From Prosthecobacter debontii (GTDB lineage Bacteria; Verrucomicrobiota; Verrucomicrobiia; Chthoniobacterales; Chthoniobacteraceae), in NCBI GenBank assembly GCA_945905735.1, contig CAMDQC010000029.1, forward strand, positions 1 through 42,087: DNA of 42,087 nt, read 5' to 3'. Position numbers and translations under genes: made by a program. Positions 9,801-17,821 of this stretch are shown here, one piece after another; position 1 is the first letter of the stretch, and every line of letters begins with the position of its first letter. The notes under the pieces are model-generated. The model ran no database searches and was not told the origin of the DNA. It was given only the letters and a program-made list of their open reading frames with translations.

Positions 9801-10698
9801 TTCGGCGAAAGAAGAACATGCGGACACCTCGACCAGCGCGCCTCCGTTGGGGAGATTCCTCATTCAAATCCAGCCGGGCTCGGCACAATTGCCGCCGCTC
9901 TTCCTCATCCCCGGCGGCTGGGGCGGCGAGATCGAGTTCCGCGAATACACAGAGTTTGTGCGCCAACTCGGGCCGGAGCTTCCCATCTATGGACTTAAAG
10001 CACGCGGCGCAGGAACCGGAGAACCGCCGCACATGACGGTGCTAGAAATGGCCGCCGACTACATCCGTGAGATTCGTGCGCTTTGGCCGCACGGCCCCTA
10101 TCGCATCGTCGGCGAAAGCACCCGCGGCATCTGCGCCTACGAAATCGCCAGACAGCTCCGGGAAGCCGGCGAACCCGTTGACTTTCTCGCGCTCCTCAAT
10201 ACTCGCCCGCCAAGCCGGGACAATCTCCGTGACTACTTGCACCAGCAGCTTTTGAAGGAATCAGAAACGCAACCCACCGACTCTTTTATCAACCGCATCC
10301 GCCACCACATGAACGCCATCAAAGGCTACACCCTCGGGAAAAAGATCCGCTATCTGACGGGCAAGGCATCCACCCGCACCCGCCGCCGCAGCGCAGACCA
10401 TCGCTCTGGATACGAGCCCGCGCCTGATCAGGAACAGCATCCCCGTGGGCAAAAGGATTACCCCATCACGATGTTCAAACACCGACTGCGGACCTACAAA
10501 GGAAAGCTCACGCTGCTCGTGGACGAGACGACCCACAATGAGTGCGACAAGCTCGGCTGGGATAAATCGCATCCCGGCGAGCTTGAACTTCACACGCTTC
10601 CCGGCGACCACATCACCTACATCCGCGAACACGCTGGCACCGCTGCTGCTAAAGTTCGCGAGATTCTCGACCGACTCTCACTAGCCCAAAAACCATGA
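6814..10698 (+). CDS. PKS-like megaprotein with degenerate KS, AT, aminotransferase remnant and thioesterase
   Basis: 1294 residues from the ATG at 6814 (MTHAQPSLEGIAIIGLAGRF); the frame is open 26 codons further up but the ketosynthase begins here. KS at about 8-350: catalytic C137 is present (QTACSTSL), but the HGTGT position reads EADAAEL (D238) and the usual NIGH reads NLGN (N270). Blocks normally found between GGxSI and GVGVV and after the first His site are missing. AT at about 439-784: GHSxGE reads GHGSGE (G536 at the Ser position) and HAFH reads RAFQ (Q635). At 800-870 and 901-985 lie the first and last parts of a class III aminotransferase of the MycA/iturin-synthase type, with the PLP-lysine core absent. 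No acyl-carrier motif is seen. Thioesterase at about 1030-1290 has S1102 in GESTRG, N1129 where Asp is expected, and H1266. Catalysis by KS and AT looks unlikely. The gene opens the glycan operon and overlaps the PPTase start (ATGA). Confidence 0.85.
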   Translation: MTHAQPSLEGIAIIGLAGRFPGARNVADFWRNLLAGEDSRRAALEKPEWFDAAFFGISPGDAEAMDPQHRVFLEECWTALEDAACDPAKFAGAIGVFGGCSRGTYPVENGKDADEFASHVASRLNLRGPAVTVQTACSTSLTAVCQAVQSLRCYGCDIALAGGASIVFPQAAGGVGVVALKRLSDAVEAGDHIYAVIQAAALNHDGANPSASSHAEVIAAAHTLAGISAGSVTFIEADAAELDALKRAFRSTTAEKNFCALGSVKTNLGNLGAAGGIAGLIKTALALRYQTIPASLDLPHSQTTETPFFHIGHRMEWPTGETPRRAGVCSFGIGGTNAHVVLEEPPARIAVETGRTENLILLSGKSEGTLAQRASELADCIEARPESSLADIAYTLQAGRRHFEHRRAVVCPTREVAISALRGLDPKRTISGKAETKRVAFLFPGQGAQFIGMGAELYEYEPVFRDTLDEVCAVLQPHVGKNLRALIHPADEDREEAGRVLGETRYSGPAIFAVSLALARFWMSLGVQPVALLGHGSGEYAAAALAGVFSLENAAALVATHARLMHEQPPGCMLTVSLPESEVTPLLGQRLCIAALNSPNATVIAGTEEAAASLEARLAVNGIGCKRLETSRAFQSELCDPLIEPLMEAIRLVPSNAPTIPMLSCITGESLTTKQTTDPHYWATHARETVRFSSAIKTLLNEPDMIFIECGPGHMLSQLTRQHDTSRIAATSLRESASDIRTVYIALSQLWSSGRDIKWEALHSGEVRTRIPLPTYPFERRRFWPTPAGTVLPPPLTAYQREHLDALAARYTRITAESKRFAAENRDFLTAENCCVEWQSLAYPIVAERSHGNRVRDIDGNEYIDFTRGHGQIRGVSATHDSEPAQAPDLSERASALVARMNTHLPHCWKAESFQFTMQLPAGFPHAALLIFHMRMRGVFIWHSRSNSLNVGHTDDDIARLADAFEESVRALIQSDLLPGKPQPTVELAPRQTPAPSAKEEHADTSTSAPPLGRFLIQIQPGSAQLPPLFLIPGGWGGEIEFREYTEFVRQLGPELPIYGLKARGAGTGEPPHMTVLEMAADYIREIRALWPHGPYRIVGESTRGICAYEIARQLREAGEPVDFLALLNTRPPSRDNLRDYLHQQLLKESETQPTDSFINRIRHHMNAIKGYTLGKKIRYLTGKASTRTRRRSADHRSGYEPAPDQEQHPRGQKDYPITMFKHRLRTYKGKLTLLVDETTHNECDKLGWDKSHPGELELHTLPGDHITYIREHAGTAAAKVREILDRLSLAQKP

Positions 10699-11369
10699 TT
10701 CAAACACAGCCCAACTGGCCTGCGGCTCCAAGCCGCACCGTCCTCCATGCCGGTGAAATCCACCTCTGGCGCGCGAAGATTTCCCGCTCGGCGAAGCTCG
10801 CCCGATGCAGCTCCGTCCTGTCGCCGGATGAACTCGTGCGTGCGGCGCGCTTTCATTTCCCCGAAGACAGCAATCGGTTCATCGCCACACGCGGCGCTGT
10901 CCGTATGATTCTCTCGCGTTACCTCGGCGTAGAGCCGTCGGCGCTGGAATTCGGCACGGGCAGCCACGGCAAGCCGTTCGTCGTGAATCCGTTCATGGAC
11001 ATTCGCTTCAACGTCAGCCACTCGCGCGACCTCGCCATGGTCGCGGTTTCGCGTGGGCGCGAAGTCGGCGTGGATGTGGAGTGGGTGCAGCCGGACATCG
11101 AGTTCGAGCCCATCGCCGACCACTACTTCGAGCCGCAGGAGAACTGGAGCCTCCGCACCGCGCCAAAAGACGAACGCGCCTCGCGGTTCTTCGACCTATG
11201 GACTCAGAAAGAAGCGCGGCTCAAAGCGGAAGGCGTCGGGCTTGTCGGCGAGCCGACCCACGATTCTGCATAGACCGTACGCACACTCACCCCGGCGGAA
11301 GGCTACGCCGGAGCCGTCGCGAGCGAGGGCAGAGATTGGGAACTCGCCTATTGGGAATGGAGTCTATAA
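10695..11369 (+). pseudogene. Sfp-type 4'-phosphopantetheinyl transferase interrupted by an amber codon
   Basis: This family primes carrier domains of PKS, NRPS or fatty-acid synthases with the phosphopantetheine arm of CoA. The first 192 codons carry FNVSHSRD, the Mg2+-binding GVDVE (D127, E129) and WTQKEARLKA (W169, K172, E173). A TAG at 11271-11273 then ends the frame. Reading on in the same frame gives TVRTLTPAEGYAGAVAS and DWELAYWEW, which is the expected C-terminal sheet of this family, and ends at a TAA at 11367-11369 immediately before the permease ATG at 11370. The full gene would be 224 residues, normal for the family. The stretch just before the amber codon is also shorter than usual, so a small deletion is possible. 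The product as encoded is a 192-residue protein lacking its C-terminus. TAG is used as a normal stop elsewhere in the window (for example at 21650-21652), so recoding is not indicated. Confidence 0.85.
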
Positions 11370-12275
11370 ATGCCCGCGACTGAATTATCTATGGCCGAAC
11401 CAAGCACGCAGCCCGAACCAACCGGGAACTACGAAATCATCATCGAACCGAGCAAAAGTTGGCTCCGGATCAACTGGCGAGAGATGTGGGAATACCGCGA
11501 CCTGCTCTCCATCCTCATCCGCCGCGACTTCCTCGCGAAATACAAACAGACCGTGCTCGGCCCGATCTGGTTCGTGCTCCAGCCACTGCTCACTGCGGTG
11601 GTGATGAGCATCGCGTTTAACAAAATCGGCGGCATAGACACGGATGGAATCCCCTCGCTGATCTTCAATCTCTGCGCGCTCCTATCGTGGAGCTACTTCT
11701 CGCAAAACATCACCACGGGGGCCGCGACCTTCACGGCGAACTCGCACCTTTTTGGGAAGGTCTATTTCCCACGCCTCGTCGTCCCGGCGGCGGCGGCTAT
11801 TTCCAATTTGTTCGCACTCGGATTGCAGCTCATCGTCTTCCTCGCGTTCTTCGCTTGGTATGCGGCGACGGGCTCCAATGTTCACATCGGCTTAAGCGCG
11901 CTGCTGGCGATTCCGCTGTTTCTGATCACCGGGATCTTCAGTCTCGGCGTCAGCCTTTTGCTCGCGGCATCCACGGCAAAATATCGCGACCTCTCCCACC
12001 TCACGCCTGTCTTGCTCCAGCTCTGGATGTTCGCTTCGCCCGTTTTCTACCCGATGAAAAAGATCACCGAAAACGCCACGTTCGGCTGGCTGGCTTGGGC
12101 GAACCCGATGGCCGCCGTCGTGGAAGCCACGCGCGATGTTCTGCTCAAAGGCGGGCAGATGAGCCCCGAGTTGCCCACCATGCTCGGCATCTCCACGCTG
12201 GCCGCTGTGCTGGCGCTGGTCTTGGGCGTCATCGCCTTCAACCGCGCCGAGCGCACCGTAGTGGATAGCGTGTAA
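11370..12275 (+). CDS. wzm: Wzm-like ABC-2 polysaccharide export permease
   Basis: Inner-membrane permease of the O-antigen/teichoic-acid ABC exporter family (Wzm/TagG), 301 residues, usual size about 260-300. After a soluble N-terminus comes the family motif LIRRDFLAKYKQTVLGPIWF, followed by about six membrane helices. These include LLTAVVMSIAF, a Pro-rich LLSWSYFSQNI loop and the conserved LQLWMFASPVFYP segment. The start abuts the TAA that originally ended the PPTase frame, and the stop abuts the next ATG at 12276, so it is translationally linked on both sides. It would form the channel with one or both of the Wzt-type ATPases downstream. Confidence 0.93.
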   Translation: MPATELSMAEPSTQPEPTGNYEIIIEPSKSWLRINWREMWEYRDLLSILIRRDFLAKYKQTVLGPIWFVLQPLLTAVVMSIAFNKIGGIDTDGIPSLIFNLCALLSWSYFSQNITTGAATFTANSHLFGKVYFPRLVVPAAAAISNLFALGLQLIVFLAFFAWYAATGSNVHIGLSALLAIPLFLITGIFSLGVSLLLAASTAKYRDLSHLTPVLLQLWMFASPVFYPMKKITENATFGWLAWANPMAAVVEATRDVLLKGGQMSPELPTMLGISTLAAVLALVLGVIAFNRAERTVVDSV

Positions 12276-13565
12276 ATGACGGCCATAAACGCCAACCGCC
12301 CCATCGTCGAAATCGAGAACGTCTCGAAGCGCTACCGCGTCGACACGCTCGGGCCGACTTCGCTCGCCGAAGCCTTTCGCGCCATGTTGCCGGGCCGGAA
12401 ACAACCTGCCACACCGAACGATTTCGGCGTGCGGAATGGCGATATTCCGGGGACGTTTTGGAGTCTGCGCGATGTGAATTTCTCCGTGCAGCGTGGAGAG
12501 ATCGTCGGGCTCATCGGCAAAAACGGTGCGGGAAAATCCACGCTGCTGAAGCTCATCTCGCGCATCACCGAGCCGACGAAAGGGCGCATCACGCTCCGAG
12601 GTCGCATCGCCTCTTTGCTGGAAGTCGGCACGGGCTTCCACCCCGAACTCACAGGCCGCGAGAACATCTTTCTGAACGGCGCAATCCTCGGCATGAAACG
12701 CTGGGAGATTCAGGCGAAGTTCGCCGAGATCGTCGAGTTCGCTGAGGTCGGCAGCTTCCTCGATACGCCCGTGAAGCGCTACTCCAGCGGCATGTTCGTG
12801 CGCCTCGCCTTTGCGGTGGCCGCGCACCTGGATCCGGAGATTTTGCTCATTGATGAAGTGCTCGCCGTGGGCGACGCGGGCTTTCAGCAAAAGTGTCTCG
12901 GCAAGATGAGCGAAGTCGCCTCGCAAGGTGGACGGACGATCTTTTTCGTGAGCCACAACCTCACCGCCATCCGCGCACTCTGCACGCGCGCCGTGCTCAT
13001 CGAAGACGGCACCGCGAAACTGAGCGGCGCACCCGAAGAAGTCATCACGCATTACCTCGCAGCGACCACGCCCACGAGTGAAGGCGAGGCAGGCCGCATC
13101 GTCTATAAAGAGGACGCTCCCAGCGTGGACGAACTCCGTCTCACTTCGCTCACGCTGAGGAACTCCCGCGACGAAGTCTGCGCGATTTTCGATGCGAACG
13201 AACCCATCCACGTCGAACTCCGATACCGCGTCACCGAGCGCCTCCGAGGCGCACGGATGCTCGTCTCGCTCTACACGACGGAAGGCGACCTCGTGCTCAC
13301 GATGACCGACCACGAGCTTCATAAACCGACGCTGGAGCCCGGCGAATACTGCACGCGATTTGCCGTGCCCGGCGGGCTCCTAAACCGGCGCGCATACTCG
13401 TTCTGCGCAAGCAGCGACGCGCCCGGCATCCGCTACCTCATCTCCGGCGGCAAGCACCTTCCCTTCACCGTCGTCGGCGCTGGAAATCACCTCTCGCAGT
13501 TCCCTGAACGCTGGCCCGGCGCCGTCTGCCCGCGCATCACCACCACTGTCGAACTCAACCCATGA
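12276..13565 (+). CDS. wzt: Wzt-like ABC ATPase with C-terminal carbohydrate-binding domain (copy 1)
   Basis: 429 residues. An N-terminal ATPase domain carries Walker A GKNGAGKST (81-89), a signature region around RYSSGMFVRLAFA and Walker B ILLIDEVLAVGDAG. A beta-rich C-terminal domain from about 285 onward resembles Wzt_C, which in O-antigen exporters recognises the glycan's non-reducing end. It follows the permease without a gap and overlaps the acyltransferase by ATGA. It is a paralogue of the ATPase at 15621-16904; the two share a 59-bp identical run in the ATPase half but have diverged C-terminal domains. Confidence 0.93.
   Translation: MTAINANRPIVEIENVSKRYRVDTLGPTSLAEAFRAMLPGRKQPATPNDFGVRNGDIPGTFWSLRDVNFSVQRGEIVGLIGKNGAGKSTLLKLISRITEPTKGRITLRGRIASLLEVGTGFHPELTGRENIFLNGAILGMKRWEIQAKFAEIVEFAEVGSFLDTPVKRYSSGMFVRLAFAVAAHLDPEILLIDEVLAVGDAGFQQKCLGKMSEVASQGGRTIFFVSHNLTAIRALCTRAVLIEDGTAKLSGAPEEVITHYLAATTPTSEGEAGRIVYKEDAPSVDELRLTSLTLRNSRDEVCAIFDANEPIHVELRYRVTERLRGARMLVSLYTTEGDLVLTMTDHELHKPTLEPGEYCTRFAVPGGLLNRRAYSFCASSDAPGIRYLISGGKHLPFTVVGAGNHLSQFPERWPGAVCPRITTTVELNP
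12639..12697 (+). repeat. 59-bp direct repeat shared by the two wzt genes
   Basis: Bases 12639-12697 are identical to 15972-16030 and encode the Q-loop-following segment HPELTGRENIFLNGAILGMK in both ATPases. Identity drops on both sides to ordinary paralogue levels. This points to recent duplication or gene conversion. Confidence 0.85.
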
Positions 13566-14713
13566 GCACGCCCACCGCCAAGACTGACACCCGACTGCCC
13601 GGCCTCGACGGCCTGCGCGGCATCGCGTGCTTCATGGTCTTCTTTTACCACCTCCGCTGGAGCGCGCAGCCGAGCGACACCGCCCCACTCGTGCTCCCGA
13701 TTGGCGGGCTGAATCTGGAGTTCCTCCTGCGCAAGTTCGACATCGGTGTGGCGATCTTTTTCGTCCTCTCCGGCTTACTGCTTTCACTGCCGTTTTGGCG
13801 GGCGATTCTGGAAAGCCAGCCAGCCCCGCAAATGGGCAGGTACTTGTGGCGGCGGGCGTGCCGCATCGTCCCGGCATACTTCGCAGTCCTCGTCGCCGTG
13901 TATCTTCTGCGCGGCGATACTTACACGTTCTACGGGGCGCTCGACTTCCTGCTGCACGTTACTTTTCTCCACAATTTCGCCGACTACGCCTACCTCGGGC
14001 CGCATCGGGATTTGTGGACGATTGGGATCGAGTTTCAGTTCTATCTGCTCCTCCCGCTCATCATGGCTGCGGTCGCCAGCGTCTTTCGGAAATGCGGCGC
14101 GGCAGTCGCGCTGCTCGCGCTCCTCGTCGGCTGCTGGCTCGCGGATGTGGCGGCGACTTCGGCGCTACGGATGGCGGAGCCGTTCATCCCCGACCGCTTT
14201 GTTTCCGCGACGGGCGATATCGTCGTGGGCACCGTGTTCTCTTACTTGAAGCTCTTCGCCTTCGGCATCGCTGCCGCGTTTGCCGTGCTCCGAGTCCGCT
14301 GCTCGGAACGCTCGGCAGACATCGCGTGTGTCGCGTGCATCGTGGCGACGGCTGCGCTTGTGACCTTTGGCGATGAAGCTGGCTGGCGGCACACCGCCGC
14401 GCTCGGCTGGCCGCTGAATGCGCTCGTGCTCGGCACTCTCGCGGCTTCCGTGGCGCGCTCGGGGTTCTTTGCGCGGGCGCTTTCTACGAAGTGGATGGCA
14501 GCTGCGGGCACGATTTCCTACGGCATCTATTTGTGGCACGACCTCGTGCTGCACGCTGCATTTGCCGGCACGCTGCGGGGGAATCTCTCCGGCTTTCCGC
14601 TCTTCTTTATTGGCGGAGCCATCGCGTTGGCGGTGACGCTCATCATAGCCACACTGTCATGGTGTTTTATCGAGCGCGGCACTCTCCGTGCGCCATATCC
14701 TTTCGCCCGATGA
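13562..14713 (+). CDS. Acyltransferase 3 family membrane O-acyltransferase
   Basis: Integral-membrane acyltransferase of the OafA/YrhL (Acyl_transf_3) type, 383 residues with about ten helices. The N-terminal motif LPGLDGLRGIA followed by FFYHLRW supplies the conserved His. The mid-protein motif LWTIGIEFQFYLLLPL and the late motif ISYGIYLWHDLVL are typical. Such enzymes move acetyl or other short acyl groups onto sugars at the membrane, so here it most likely decorates the glycan made by the neighbouring transferases. It overlaps both neighbours by ATGA. Confidence 0.92.
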   Translation: MSTPTAKTDTRLPGLDGLRGIACFMVFFYHLRWSAQPSDTAPLVLPIGGLNLEFLLRKFDIGVAIFFVLSGLLLSLPFWRAILESQPAPQMGRYLWRRACRIVPAYFAVLVAVYLLRGDTYTFYGALDFLLHVTFLHNFADYAYLGPHRDLWTIGIEFQFYLLLPLIMAAVASVFRKCGAAVALLALLVGCWLADVAATSALRMAEPFIPDRFVSATGDIVVGTVFSYLKLFAFGIAAAFAVLRVRCSERSADIACVACIVATAALVTFGDEAGWRHTAALGWPLNALVLGTLAASVARSGFFARALSTKWMAAAGTISYGIYLWHDLVLHAAFAGTLRGNLSGFPLFFIGGAIALAVTLIIATLSWCFIERGTLRAPYPFAR

Positions 14714-15624
14714 ACGCACCGCGCATCTCCATCATCACTCCTTCGTATAACCAAGGAGCCTATATCGAAGAAACCATCCGCTCCGTAATCGAGCAGGATT
14801 ACCCGAACATCGAACTCATCGTCATGGACGGCGGCAGCACCGACAACACGGTGGACATCCTCAAGAAATACGGCGACCGCATCAGCCATTGGGAGAGCGA
14901 GAAGGACCGTGGCCAAACGCACGCCATCAACAAGGGACTCGCCCGCGCCACCGGCGAAATCTGGGCCTACCTGAACAGCGACGACCTCATCACACCCGGC
15001 GCATTCCAGCGCGTCGCGGAAATCTTCGCCGACCCTGCGGTGAACTGGATCGGCGGCATCACCGACATCTTCGACACGCAAGGCTCGCGCGACACCGTGA
15101 CGCCGCAGAAGCCCGCGCGGACAATCGAATACCTCACCCCGTGGCAACGCTCCGTGCAGCACGTCTTCTCCTGCTCCAACGTCACGTATATGCGCCGCCG
15201 CGTGTATGAAAAAATCGGCGCGTTCGACGAGGCTTACCACTACTCGATGGACATGGAATACTACGCGCGCGCCATGTTCTCCGGCTTCGAGTTTCACCGC
15301 GTGCCGGAGGTGCTGGGACGCTGGCGCTGGCACGATGAGTGCAAGACCGTCCGAGACGGAAACTCCTACCGATTTACCGGCGAGGAAATCCTCATCGCCG
15401 AGGCACATCTCCGCTCCCTGCCTGCCGAGGAGCAGACCGAACTTGCCCGCGAACTGCGCCACCAGCGCCAGTGGTTCGCCATCCGCAAAATCGTCGTCGG
15501 CGATGCGACTTCCTCCCGCCTCTCCCGCCTCGCCAGCCTGTTCAAGGCAGCCGCTGTAAACCCTAGCTTGTTCTGCTTCCGTCCGTGGATTGGAGCCGTC
15601 CGGCAGCAAATTTCTCTTTCATGA
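14710..15624 (+). CDS. Family 2 glycosyltransferase
   Basis: 304 residues from the ATG at 14710, which overlaps the acyltransferase stop; a longer upstream frame lies inside that gene and is not used. The GT-A fold shows ISIITPSYNQGAYIEETI at the N-terminus, MDGGSTDNT for the nucleotide-sugar pocket, and the acidic metal-binding motif LNSDD (residues 88-92). An acceptor-side YSMDMEYYARA motif and a late GRWRWHDECKT follow. It is soluble or peripheral, with no membrane helix. Donor and acceptor sugars cannot be predicted. It overlaps the second wzt by ATGA. Confidence 0.92.
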   Translation: MNAPRISIITPSYNQGAYIEETIRSVIEQDYPNIELIVMDGGSTDNTVDILKKYGDRISHWESEKDRGQTHAINKGLARATGEIWAYLNSDDLITPGAFQRVAEIFADPAVNWIGGITDIFDTQGSRDTVTPQKPARTIEYLTPWQRSVQHVFSCSNVTYMRRRVYEKIGAFDEAYHYSMDMEYYARAMFSGFEFHRVPEVLGRWRWHDECKTVRDGNSYRFTGEEILIAEAHLRSLPAEEQTELARELRHQRQWFAIRKIVVGDATSSRLSRLASLFKAAAVNPSLFCFRPWIGAVRQQISLS

Positions 15625-16904
15625 AGCCCGTCGTCGAAGTTCAAAATCTTTCCAAACTCTTCCATCTCGGGACCATCGGGGCCACCAGTCTCCGCGACTC
15701 GATGGAGCGCGTGCTCGGCAAGCGCAAACCCGCGCCCAAGGAAGACTCCCGCGTCGCCGCAGACCGGCGCGGCCCAGTGCCGAATTCCTTTTGGGGGCTC
15801 AAGGACGTTTCCTTCTCCGTGAACCCCGGCGAGATCGTCGGAATCGTCGGCAGAAACGGCGCGGGGAAATCCACGCTGCTCAAGATCCTCTCGCGCATCA
15901 CGGAGCCTACATCGGGGCGCGCGATCCTACGCGGACGGCTCGCCTCCTTGCTGGAGGTTGGCACGGGCTTTCACCCCGAACTCACAGGCCGCGAGAACAT
16001 CTTTCTGAACGGCGCAATCCTCGGCATGAAGCGCTGGGAAATCGCCGCGAAATTCGACGAGATCGTCGAGTTCGCCGAAGTCGGGCAATTCCTCGATACG
16101 CCCGTGAAACGCTACTCCAGCGGCATGTTCGTGCGCCTCGCGTTTGCCGTCGCCGCGCATTTGGAGCCGGAGATTCTTTTCATCGATGAAGTGCTGGCAG
16201 TCGGCGATGCGGGCTTCCAGAAAAAGTGCCTCGGCAAGATGGGCGATGTCGCCAACCGACAGGGCCGCACGGTCTTCTTCGTCAGCCATAATATGTCGGC
16301 CATCCGTGCGCTGTGCCGCGATGCGATCCTCATCGAAAACGGAACCGTCGCCTACACCGGCACGCCCGCCGAAGTCATCTCGCGCTACCTCGCCGCCACT
16401 GTCCCAGACCACGCCAGCGTGGACGGCGACCTCGACTGGCGACAGCACCCCGAGAAGCCCGGCTGCGACGAAATGCGCATCCAGCGTATCCGCCTGCTCG
16501 ACCATCTGGGCGAGCCGCAGACGACCTTTGAAGCGCAGAATTTCATTGATGTAGAAATCACCTACCAAGTCCACAGCCCGGTCCGCGATTTGCGCTTCCG
16601 CGTCCAGCTCACCACGCAGGAAGGCGAGCTGGCATTCCAAGCCACCGACCACATTTTCCAGCGCGAGCACCACGAGGTCGGCACGTATCGCACGACTTGC
16701 CGAATCCCCGGCGAGTTGCTGAACCGGCGCATGTATTCGCTCGGCGTGCAGGCTGATTTGGCGGGCGTCCGCTACCTCATGCACATGACGGACTTCATCA
16801 ATTTCGTCGTCTCGGGCGCGGGGAATCAGTCTTCCCATTTCCCCGAATCATGGCCCGGCGTCGTGTGCCCACGCATCGCGTGGACAACCTCCAATCCCGC
16901 ATGA
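15621..16904 (+). CDS. wzt: Wzt-like ABC ATPase with C-terminal carbohydrate-binding domain (copy 2)
   Basis: 427 residues starting MKPVVEVQNLSKLF. Walker A is GRNGAGKST (77-85) and Walker B is ILFIDEVLAVGDAG, with a Wzt_C-like beta domain after about residue 285. It closely resembles copy 1 in the ATPase half, including an identical 59-bp run, but differs in the sugar-binding half. Only one permease is present in the window, so the two ATPases may form a heterodimer or give the same channel two glycan specificities. Both ends overlap neighbours by ATGA. Confidence 0.92.
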   Translation: MKPVVEVQNLSKLFHLGTIGATSLRDSMERVLGKRKPAPKEDSRVAADRRGPVPNSFWGLKDVSFSVNPGEIVGIVGRNGAGKSTLLKILSRITEPTSGRAILRGRLASLLEVGTGFHPELTGRENIFLNGAILGMKRWEIAAKFDEIVEFAEVGQFLDTPVKRYSSGMFVRLAFAVAAHLEPEILFIDEVLAVGDAGFQKKCLGKMGDVANRQGRTVFFVSHNMSAIRALCRDAILIENGTVAYTGTPAEVISRYLAATVPDHASVDGDLDWRQHPEKPGCDEMRIQRIRLLDHLGEPQTTFEAQNFIDVEITYQVHSPVRDLRFRVQLTTQEGELAFQATDHIFQREHHEVGTYRTTCRIPGELLNRRMYSLGVQADLAGVRYLMHMTDFINFVVSGAGNQSSHFPESWPGVVCPRIAWTTSNPA

Positions 16905-17821
16905 GCAACGGCCCGCTTGTTCTTGCTGTGCCGGTTTACAATGCCGAGCGATACCTCGGCGCGACGCTCGATTCGCTCAATGCGGAAGGCGACGCTCTGC
17001 GCTGGTGGCTGCAAGACGGTGGCTCGAACGACAAGACGCTCGACATCGCCCAAGCCGCCGCGCGGCCAGGCGACAGCATCCACTCGGCGCTCGACCGGGG
17101 ACAATCCGACGCGATCAACACCGCGATGCACGCGATGGGCGGAGAGATCATCGGCTTTATCAACGGCGACGACATTCTCATACCCGGCACCGCGCGCTGT
17201 GTGCTCGATTATTTCGCGGCGCATCCCGACGTGGACCTCGTCTATGGCTCGATAGAATGGATCAACGAAAGCGGTTCGACGACCGGGCGGCACACCGGGC
17301 GAATTAACAGCGTGAGCGACATCCTGAACATCTACCGCGTGTGGTGGGGCAAGCGTCAGTGGGTGCAGCCGGAAGTCTTCTTTCGCCGGTCCTTGTTTGA
17401 AAAAGTCGGCGGGTTCGACATTGGCTACCATCTCGCGTTCGACTTCGACTTCTGGGCGCGCTGCTTCATCGCTGGTGCGCGCGTCGCCCACATCCCGCAA
17501 GTCTTCGCAAAGTTTCGCAAACACTCCGGGCAAAAATCCAGCGCAGCCGCCGAGGCCGCCGCTGAGATACGAAGCATTGTGCGGAAGCACATCGCCGCCG
17601 GGGCGCCGCTCAACCTATGGATGCGCTGGTGCCTGAATGCGCAACTCGACTACGACTGCTACCAGCGCGGCGAGACCTCTGACCCAACCGGCGCACGCCC
17701 ATCTTTCACGCGCGCGATCCTGATGCATCCTCACTGGTTCCTCAGCCCTGCCGTCCGCATTCGTACGCAGTCGAGCCTTGCCAAGTGGCTCGGAATCAGA
17801 AAACCGTCTTCACACAAATGA
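16901..17821 (+). CDS. Family 2 glycosyltransferase
   Basis: 306 residues from the ATG at 16901 (MSNGPLVLAVPVYNAERYL). The GT-A features are LQDGGSNDKT and the metal site INGDD (D90, D91). A WVQPEVFFRRSLFEKVGGFD motif and YHLAFDFDFWARC, where the catalytic acid usually lies, follow. There is no membrane helix. It overlaps wzt copy 2 and the next gene by ATGA. The substrate is unknown; context says glycan-chain assembly. Confidence 0.9.
   Translation: MSNGPLVLAVPVYNAERYLGATLDSLNAEGDALRWWLQDGGSNDKTLDIAQAAARPGDSIHSALDRGQSDAINTAMHAMGGEIIGFINGDDILIPGTARCVLDYFAAHPDVDLVYGSIEWINESGSTTGRHTGRINSVSDILNIYRVWWGKRQWVQPEVFFRRSLFEKVGGFDIGYHLAFDFDFWARCFIAGARVAHIPQVFAKFRKHSGQKSSAAAEAAAEIRSIVRKHIAAGAPLNLWMRWCLNAQLDYDCYQRGETSDPTGARPSFTRAILMHPHWFLSPAVRIRTQSSLAKWLGIRKPSSHK

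Noticed and set aside
11271-11273. TAG read as a sense codon (recoding or pyrrolysine)
   Set aside because: No recoding machinery or pyrrolysine genes are seen, and other genes in the window end with TAG (for example at 21650-21652). A nonsense mutation is simpler.
11892-13322. 476-codon minus-strand open frame
   Set aside because: Antisense to the wzm and wzt genes, with no motifs; a shadow.
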